NCBI RefSeq assembly: GCF_006539125.1 | Contig: NZ_BJMK01000015.1 | Span: 1-48,669 of the forward strand | Direction of reading: 5' to 3' | DNA length: 48,669 nucleotides | DNA from: Gluconobacter sphaericus NBRC 12467 | GTDB lineage: Bacteria; Pseudomonadota; Alphaproteobacteria; Acetobacterales; Acetobacteraceae | Shown here: positions 42,967 through 48,669 of the stretch, one piece after another | How positions within the stretch are numbered: position 1 is the stretch's first letter | Layout of the letters: each line of letters opens with the position of its first letter | Made by a program: the position numbers and the translations under genes | The notes under the pieces: generated by a model | The model's input: the letters and a program-made list of their open reading frames with translations, nothing else | Told to the model about the DNA's origin: nothing | Database searches by the model: none

Positions 42967-44374
42967 TTTCTCCCCCGTCACCGTAATCGGTGGAGGTATC
43001 GCCGGTACAACATCCGCCATCGCGCTCGCCCGGCATGGTTTTCCCGTCACCCTGATTGACGAACAGCCGGCTGCAGGCGGTCAGATCTTCCGCGCGCCCT
43101 CCCCCTATGCCCGCAAGACGGTTCCGCCCAACCACGAATTTTCCGGCGGCGACGCTTTGCGCCAAAAACTGGCCGCATCCCCGGTGAATGTCCGTTTTTC
43201 CACCCGCGTCTGGGGATTGTCCCCCGCCCTGACCCTTGACCTGATCGGGCCGGACGGTATCGATCAACTGCCCCCGTCGACCGTCGTCGTCGCCAATGGC
43301 GCAACCGAACGTTTCCTTCCGTTCCAGGGCTGGACCACGCCCCGCATCACCGGGCTTGCGGGCGCCAGCATCCTGATGCGCGACGGCGGGACCCTACCCG
43401 GCCAGACCGTCGTGGTGGCGGGGTCGGGGCCCCTCCTGTTCTCGGTCGCCCATCAGGTGCTTGAATTGGGTGGCAAGGTCGCCGCCATCGTGGATGCAGG
43501 CCACCGCTCCGACTGGCTCCGTCTCGGCGCCATGCTGTCTCTGGATCCCGCCCGTCTGACGCAGGCCACCAGCTGGATGCTGCGCCTCCGGAAAGCTGGC
43601 ATTCCGATCCACCACCGCGCCCATATTTCGACGGCGCAGGAAACGGAAACCGGCCTTCTCCTGACAGTCAGCGACATGGATCATCCCGAACGCCGCCACG
43701 TCTATGCTGCCGAGGCTACCGCCTGCGGATATGGGCTCAAACCTACAACCCTCATCACACGCACGGCCGGTGTCCAGCACCGTCATGATCCCATTGGTGG
43801 TTACCTCGAGCCCGTTACGGATGTTGCCGGTCGTACCAGCCACCCCGATCTTTACGTCACGGGCGACGCCGCGGGCATCCGCGGCATGGCCGTGGCCCGT
43901 CTGCGGGGCCTAATCACAGCCCATGCCATCGCCCAGGACCGAGGGGGGATCTCCGCCCAAACCTACGAAACTCTCACACGTGCGCCCCTGCGGCAGCTGC
44001 GCCGTCTCGAAGCCGTCTCCCGCCGGATGCTTCCCTTAATGAACGCCGGGAGCGCCATCCCCGCCCATCTTCAAGACGAAACTATCGTCTGCCGCTGTGA
44101 GCGGGTGAAAGCCGTGACCCTGCGCTCCGCCATCGAGGCCGGAGCCGAAGACCTGAACCAGCTCAAGGCCTGGACACGCTGCGGTATGGGGCCCTGTCAG
44201 GGCCGAATGTGCGAGGACAGCGCCCGGGGCCTGCTGACTGCGGCCTGTGGCAACACGCCCGAAGAGGCAGGCAGCTTCACAGCCCGGATGCCCTTCTTCC
44301 CTCTCCCCCTCACAGCCGTGACCGGGACCTTCGCCTATTCCGACATTCCCCTTCCGAAGGCGGCTCCGCTATGA
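42953..44374 (+). CDS. FAD/NAD(P) and BFD [2Fe-2S] dehydrogenase subunit (HcnB/OoxA/NoxA-like)
   Basis: A 473-residue subunit. FAD motif VIGGGIAGTTSAIAL near the N-terminus, second nucleotide motif VVVAGSGPLLFSV (about 153), and a GDAAGIRG segment near 304. The C-terminal BFD-like cluster domain has Cys380, Cys382, Cys415 and Cys420 (CRCERV...GPCQGRMC). It matches modules 2 and 3 of the fused enzyme. Relatives are octopine/nopaline oxidase A subunits, D-hydroxyproline dehydrogenase and HcnB. It is coupled on both sides (14-base overlap before, ATGA after). Confidence 0.92.
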   Translation: MFSPDFSPVTVIGGGIAGTTSAIALARHGFPVTLIDEQPAAGGQIFRAPSPYARKTVPPNHEFSGGDALRQKLAASPVNVRFSTRVWGLSPALTLDLIGPDGIDQLPPSTVVVANGATERFLPFQGWTTPRITGLAGASILMRDGGTLPGQTVVVAGSGPLLFSVAHQVLELGGKVAAIVDAGHRSDWLRLGAMLSLDPARLTQATSWMLRLRKAGIPIHHRAHISTAQETETGLLLTVSDMDHPERRHVYAAEATACGYGLKPTTLITRTAGVQHRHDPIGGYLEPVTDVAGRTSHPDLYVTGDAAGIRGMAVARLRGLITAHAIAQDRGGISAQTYETLTRAPLRQLRRLEAVSRRMLPLMNAGSAIPAHLQDETIVCRCERVKAVTLRSAIEAGAEDLNQLKAWTRCGMGPCQGRMCEDSARGLLTAACGNTPEEAGSFTARMPFFPLPLTAVTGTFAYSDIPLPKAAPL

Positions 44375-45525
44375 CCCCAGCCCTGCAAAGCAGAGCGGAT
44401 GTTTTTGACATAGTCATCGTGGGTGCCGGCGTCATGGGCGCCACGACCGCGCTTTTCCTCGCGCGCGGCGGCCAGAAGGTGGCGCTGATCGACAGACAGG
44501 ACATGTTCCGAGCCGCATCCGGCGTCAATGCAGGCACCCTGACCCTGCACATGACCCGCGCCCAGCTCATCCCTCATGCCATCCGCGGCCGTGAAATGTG
44601 GCTCAACAGCACCGCATGGCTTGGCGAAGATGTGGGGGCCCTGGCGACACCAGGGCTTTCGATGGCCTTCACCGAAGCCGAAGAAGAGCTTCTGCGCCAG
44701 CGTGCACGGGTCAGACAGGATATGGGGGCCCCCATCGAGGTAGTCTCTCCCCAAGAGGCAGTCCGGATCGAACCGGGCGTAAACCCGACCCTCCGCGCCG
44801 CTGCCTATTGTGCGCTGGACGGCCATATCCCAGCCTACCGCGTCGGGGGAGCCTATGCCCGTGCACTCCGGCAGGCCGGCGTCACGATCATCGAAAACAG
44901 TCCGGTCGAGACCATTACCCACGCCACTGGCGGCGGCTATGACGTCCGGGTTTCCAATCGTGCCCAGCCCGTGCATGGCCACAGGATCGTGCTCAGTGCC
45001 GGAGCATGGCTCGAGAAAATGCTGGGGTGGCTTGGATACAACATTCCGATCCGCTGCCTCATCAACCAGCTCGTCGTAACGGAGACGCTTCCTCCAGTCA
45101 TGGGGAGTGTCCTGAGCATTGCCAATGGCCTGTTATCCCTCAAGCAGTTCGCCAATGGCAGCGTGCTGATCGGCGGCGGCTGGCAGGGCGAAGGCAACAT
45201 TCATCAGGGCGGCACCCGCGTCATTCCCGAAAACCTGCGCGGGAATGTCCGTCTGGCCCAGTACGTTGTTCCGCGCCTCGACGAAGCGCAGGTCTTGCGT
45301 GTCTGGCTCGGCCTCGAATCCGAAACGCCGGACGCCATGCCCCTGATCGGCGCGCTAACGCCGGATGACGATGCCTTTGTCGTCGGCTGCGTCCATTCCG
45401 GCTTTACGAGCGGCCCGTATATGGGCCGGCTGCTCGCCGAGCGGATCCTGGGTGGTAACCCAGACCTGAGCGCCTTCGACCCCACCCGCTTCTCCACCCC
45501 CACAGCTACTGGACCAAAGTCATGA
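44371..45525 (+). CDS. DAAO-type FAD dehydrogenase subunit (HcnC/OoxB/NoxB-like)
   Basis: A 384-residue D-amino-acid-oxidase-fold flavoprotein. Dinucleotide motif IVGAGVMGATTALFLARGG (G18-x-G20-x-x-G23), SGVNAGTL in the active-site lid region and a late GCVHSGFTSGPYMGRL. It is the substrate-oxidising subunit and equals module 4 of the fused enzyme. ATG 44371 overlaps the previous stop, and its own stop overlaps the next start (both ATGA). The substrate is a secondary-amine or D-configured amino acid by family; identity unknown. Confidence 0.92.
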   Translation: MTPALQSRADVFDIVIVGAGVMGATTALFLARGGQKVALIDRQDMFRAASGVNAGTLTLHMTRAQLIPHAIRGREMWLNSTAWLGEDVGALATPGLSMAFTEAEEELLRQRARVRQDMGAPIEVVSPQEAVRIEPGVNPTLRAAAYCALDGHIPAYRVGGAYARALRQAGVTIIENSPVETITHATGGGYDVRVSNRAQPVHGHRIVLSAGAWLEKMLGWLGYNIPIRCLINQLVVTETLPPVMGSVLSIANGLLSLKQFANGSVLIGGGWQGEGNIHQGGTRVIPENLRGNVRLAQYVVPRLDEAQVLRVWLGLESETPDAMPLIGALTPDDDAFVVGCVHSGFTSGPYMGRLLAERILGGNPDLSAFDPTRFSTPTATGPKS

Positions 45526-46463
45526 TCCCAGCATCTCCCACGCCATTCCGGGGTGTCTATGCCGCAACGCTGGTACCCTTTTTGGAAAACGGGACGCTGG
45601 ATGAGCCCCTGTTCAAACAGCACCTGTTCGACTGCACGCGCGCCCAGGGCATTGTGGGCATCCTGTGCAACGGCCATGCGGGCGAGAACCATCTGCTGAC
45701 ACGTGCGGAAAAAAAACGCGTCGTGGAACTGGCCGCCGAAACCATTGGCAAAGAGCGCATCATCGTCTCGGGAATCCTATCCGAAAACGTGGACGAAGCC
45801 TGTCTTCATGCCCAGGACGCGGTCAAAGCCGGAGCTGATGCCCTGCTCGTGTTTCCACCTTTTTCATGGGCCGTCTCACAGGACCACGACGCCATCATCG
45901 CTCATCATGCTGCCATCTGTGAGGCCGTAGACGCCCCGATCATGCTGTATCAGTCGTCAGTCGGCAGCGGCGGCATGGCCTATTCCCTTCCAATCCTGGA
46001 AAGCCTGCTCAGGCTCCCCGGCATCGTTGCCATCAAGGAAGGCAGCTGGGAAACCAACGCCTATGACAAACACCGCAGGCTCGCCGCCCGCGTCGCACCC
46101 CATGTGGATGTCATGGCTTCGGGGGATGAACATCTCCTGCCCTGCTTCGCCATCGGAACGACGGGCAGCCTCGTCAGTCTCGCAGCCATCCTGCCCGTCT
46201 CGCTCGCAAAGCTGTGGCGCGCGATGGAGAACAATGACCTCCCGGCCGCCCGCAAGGTCCATGATGTCATCCAACCATTGGCCAATCTGATCTACGGCTG
46301 TGCGCCGTCGGGACGCGCCACCCTGCGACTGAAAGCGTGCCTGGTCATGCAGGGCAAATGGCCCTCCTGCCGTACCCGCAAGGCTTCTGATATCATCGCT
46401 CAGGAAGAATGGCAGGAACTGTCAGCCGCATTGCAGGACGCAATGACTCTGGAAGGACCATAA
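45522..46463 (+). CDS. DapA-superfamily lyase/deaminase 2, NGHAGE loop
   Basis: A 313-residue aldolase-type barrel. Lys172 in IVAIKEGSW and Tyr143 in MLYQSS are the catalytic residues. The canonical GTTGE loop is replaced by NGHAGE (50-55), which departs from DHDPS and suggests a different carboxylate pocket. It is fully coupled to the split dehydrogenase genes, so it probably acts on the imine or keto product. A Pyr4H2C deaminase-like role (hydroxyproline route) is one reasonable guess. Its stop shares one base with the next start (TAATG). Confidence 0.88.
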   Translation: MIPASPTPFRGVYAATLVPFLENGTLDEPLFKQHLFDCTRAQGIVGILCNGHAGENHLLTRAEKKRVVELAAETIGKERIIVSGILSENVDEACLHAQDAVKAGADALLVFPPFSWAVSQDHDAIIAHHAAICEAVDAPIMLYQSSVGSGGMAYSLPILESLLRLPGIVAIKEGSWETNAYDKHRRLAARVAPHVDVMASGDEHLLPCFAIGTTGSLVSLAAILPVSLAKLWRAMENNDLPAARKVHDVIQPLANLIYGCAPSGRATLRLKACLVMQGKWPSCRTRKASDIIAQEEWQELSAALQDAMTLEGP

Positions 46464-47116
46464 TGGGCGATTACATGGTGGCCGAACGCGAATTAAACCT
46501 TGCGGAGCTGGCCTACACGCAGATCCGGCGCATGATTCTCGAGAAAGAGCTTCCAAGCGGCATGTCCGTTGTGGAAGGCCGTCTGGCCGATCATCTGGAC
46601 ATCTCACGAACCCCCGTTCGAGAAGCCCTGATGCGACTCGCCGCCGAAGACCTTCTGGTCAAGCAGGGCTCGCGCTCGTTTGCGGTCCGGAACGTCTCGG
46701 CCACCGAGTTCTTTCAGGGCATTCACATCCGCGAAATTCTCGAACGCGAAGCCATCAACCTGTCTTTCGACAGACTTGATCGCAGCATGCTGGAAAACCT
46801 TCGTCAGGAGGTCATCGAACTCGGCGAAACACCGGAGCAGACTGCTGCCCAATGGCAGCTCGATGACAGGCTACATCTGATGTTCCCCAGAGTTTCGGGA
46901 AACACCGTCCTGCTGCGTTCGATCAGCGAACTGCGGACACTGACGCGCCTGTGCGAGGTCACCTACCCTCTCGGCCGTGTTCCCGCATCCACACGGGAAC
47001 ATCTGGCCATTCTGGACGCCCTGCTCGACGGTGACAGCGTCGGCGCCCGCGAAGCCATGGTCATGCATCTGCGCAATGTCGCAACCGATTGCATGGACAT
47101 TCTCAGGGGTGGCTGA
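46463..47116 (+). CDS. GntR-family (FCD) transcriptional regulator
   Basis: A 217-residue regulator. N-terminal winged helix: LAYTQIRRMILEKELPSG, then LADHLDISRTPVREALMRL and GLF-like RSFAVRNVS. The C-terminal FCD all-helical domain includes REHLAILDALLDGD. It sits inside the plus-strand catabolic operon and is the only regulator of region 5, so it likely controls both divergent operons, repressing until an amino-acid-like ligand binds. Start at ATG 46463 overlapping the previous stop by one base. Confidence 0.92.
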   Translation: MGDYMVAERELNLAELAYTQIRRMILEKELPSGMSVVEGRLADHLDISRTPVREALMRLAAEDLLVKQGSRSFAVRNVSATEFFQGIHIREILEREAINLSFDRLDRSMLENLRQEVIELGETPEQTAAQWQLDDRLHLMFPRVSGNTVLLRSISELRTLTRLCEVTYPLGRVPASTREHLAILDALLDGDSVGAREAMVMHLRNVATDCMDILRGG

Positions 47117-47147
47117 ACAGCTCCCCCATATTTCAGGAGAACCCGTC

Positions 47148-48536
47148 ATGACGACTTTTGACATCGTTATCCGCAACGGCATGATCGTGACCGCAACGGA
47201 TAAATATATCGCCGACATTGGAATAAACGGCTCAAAGATCGTCGATATCGGTTTCGACCTGAAAGGCCATGAAACCATTGATGCAACCGGCCTGCTCGTC
47301 CTGCCGGGCGGTATCGACGGCCACTGTCATATCGAACAGGAAGAAGCCGACGGGACGATCCACGAAGACGATTTCGTTTCTGCCACCGGCTCAGCCCTGC
47401 TGGGTGGCACCACCACAGTCGTCTGTTTTGCTTCCCATGTTCCCGGCCGTGGACTCGTAGAGCAGTTTGACGCCTATCGCAGAAAAGGCGCCAATTCCCG
47501 CATAGATTTTGCCATCCACCAGATCATCACCCGGACCGACGAGCAGACCATCCGTGATGAAATTCCTGCCGTAGCAGAACGGGGCGCCGCGGGCCTGAAG
47601 GTCTTCATGACCTATGACGATTTTCACCTCTCTGACGGCCAGTTCCTGCAGGTTCTAGAAGCCGCGCACAAAAGCGACATCCTTGTCTCCGTACACTGCG
47701 AAAACTATGACGCCATCCGCCACCTGATCCTCAAACATCTGGCCGAAGGCCGCACCGAACCGCATGGTCATGTCACGTCACGTCCGCCCTGTGTTGAGCG
47801 CGAGGCCACTTATCGTGCCATGACGATGAGCGAGCTAACCCACCAGAAGATCCAGATCTTCCACGTTTCCTGCCCCGAAGTCGCTGAGGAAATCGGTCGA
47901 GCCCAGTCACGTGGCGTGAAGGTCGTCGCGGAAACCTGCCCGCACTACCTCACCCTGACGGAAGAAGACCTCAAGCGGGATGGCTTCGAAGGCACAAAAT
48001 ATATCTGTAGCCCTCCCCTGCGTACAAAAGCAGCCCAAGAAGGAATGTGGCAGTATATCCGCAGTGGCGTGATCAGCATTATTTCTTCGGACCATTGTGG
48101 TTATACGTTCGACGGCTCGGCCGGCAAGGGACGGCACGGTCGGGACGCGGATTTCTCTCTGATTCCTAACGGCATGCCCGGCCTAGGAACGAGACTGCCC
48201 GTTTTCTATGACGCGGCCATCAATAACGGGAAAATCGACCTGACAGACTTCGTTCGTCTGACCGCGACGACCCCCGCCCAACGATACGGCCTCTATCCGC
48301 AAAAGGGCACCATTGCTCCAGGCTCTGACGCTGATCTCGTCCTATGGGATCCGAAAAAATCTGTGACAATCACCAACAACCTCTTCCAAAGTAATATCGA
48401 TTACACTCCCTATGAAGGTCGAAATGTTCAGGGATGGCCTGTCAAAGTCTATCAGAGAGGCAAGCTGGCCATGAATGATGGCAAACTGGTCGCGCAGCCA
48501 GGCACTGGCCAGTTCCTCAAAGCCAAAAGGAAATAA
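47148..48536 (+). CDS. Dihydropyrimidinase/D-hydantoinase
   Basis: A 462-residue cyclic amidohydrolase. Metal ligands His59 and His61 (DGHCHIEQ), carboxylated Lys151 (GLKVFMTY), His183 (VHCEN), His239 (FHVS) and Asp315 (SSDHCGY) are all visible. Start at ATG 47148 behind CAGGAGA; the longer frame is a shadow of gntR. It opens hydantoin or dihydropyrimidine rings to N-carbamoyl acids. As last visible gene of the operon it may feed a D-amino-acid derivative toward the dehydrogenase; no N-carbamoylase is visible unless the M20 enzyme fills that part. Confidence 0.93.
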   Translation: MTTFDIVIRNGMIVTATDKYIADIGINGSKIVDIGFDLKGHETIDATGLLVLPGGIDGHCHIEQEEADGTIHEDDFVSATGSALLGGTTTVVCFASHVPGRGLVEQFDAYRRKGANSRIDFAIHQIITRTDEQTIRDEIPAVAERGAAGLKVFMTYDDFHLSDGQFLQVLEAAHKSDILVSVHCENYDAIRHLILKHLAEGRTEPHGHVTSRPPCVEREATYRAMTMSELTHQKIQIFHVSCPEVAEEIGRAQSRGVKVVAETCPHYLTLTEEDLKRDGFEGTKYICSPPLRTKAAQEGMWQYIRSGVISIISSDHCGYTFDGSAGKGRHGRDADFSLIPNGMPGLGTRLPVFYDAAINNGKIDLTDFVRLTATTPAQRYGLYPQKGTIAPGSDADLVLWDPKKSVTITNNLFQSNIDYTPYEGRNVQGWPVKVYQRGKLAMNDGKLVAQPGTGQFLKAKRK

Positions 48537-48669
48537 AACCCTTACGCTGGCTATATACGATATCAGAGACTCTCCTTCACCTTCCTCAGGACGGGAAAAC
48601 AGCGCCTATAAAGAACGTATCCTGAGCAATTTCTCTCGGCGGTCAAACGCCCCCCCCCCCCCCCCCCCC
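48537..48669. other. Contig end: ATATACGATA site and C20 run
   Basis: A site ATATACGATA (48553-48562) resembles the operator cores of region 5 and may belong to the next, unseen gene. The sequence ends in 20 consecutive C (48650-48669), most likely a sequencing or assembly artefact. Confidence 0.6.

Overview
The window looks like a complete contig of about 48.7 kb from an alphaproteobacterium, most likely an acetic acid bacterium (Acetobacteraceae, Gluconobacter/Asaia/Acetobacter-like). I infer this from protein style: three TonB-dependent receptors with Ala/Pro/Lys-rich leaders, FAD and PLP enzymes of the type common in that family, and IS5- and IS481-type elements. There is no rRNA or tRNA to prove it. 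The left edge lies inside a degenerate IS5-type transposase and the right edge is a run of 20 C, so both ends are probably assembly breaks.

Layout. (1) 1-9.2 kb: a broken insertion sequence, a two-component system with a TonB receptor, an SDR/TetR divergent pair, and a gene graveyard (remnants of a lipid A deacylase-like gene, an Old Yellow Enzyme and an SRAP/YedK protein) ending in a second, internally deleted copy of the left-edge IS. (2) 9.3-13.3 kb: two divergent regulator/enzyme pairs (TetR with a FAD monooxygenase; LysR with an ACMSD-type amidohydrolase). (3) 13.4-26.1 kb: an apparent phospholipid-headgroup locus bracketed by IS remnants. It holds a class III PLP phospho-lyase-like enzyme, a divergent small-molecule kinase, a TonB receptor, a Tat-exported phospholipase C, a Tat-exported HAD phosphatase, an AraC regulator and an ethanolamine-type permease. 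Together these could take phospholipid to ethanolamine, ethanolamine phosphate, and then acetaldehyde plus ammonia plus phosphate, without the B12-dependent EutBC route. A near-identical motif lies upstream of all four of its transcription units. (4) 26.1-29.1 kb: arginase and ornithine cyclodeaminase between a decayed amino-acid ABC ATPase and a decayed ureG. (5) 29.5-48.5 kb: a large amino-acid-type catabolic island. A minus-strand run (42575 down to about 29500) encodes two polar amino-acid ABC systems, a DapA-family lyase, a 957-residue single-chain fusion of all three parts of a [2Fe-2S]/FAD/NAD/BFD/DAAO-type dehydrogenase, an M20 hydrolase and a TonB receptor. Divergent from it, a plus-strand operon encodes the same dehydrogenase as three separate genes, a second DapA-family lyase, a GntR regulator and a dihydropyrimidinase.

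The dehydrogenase parts are of the kind found in octopine/nopaline oxidase, D-hydroxyproline dehydrogenase and hydrogen-cyanide synthase. With arginase and ornithine cyclodeaminase nearby, the region recalls an opine- or hydroxyproline-type catabolic island, but the real substrate cannot be read from sequence. Candidate operators with the core TATACGA occur at the divergent promoter and at other transcription-unit boundaries of region 5.
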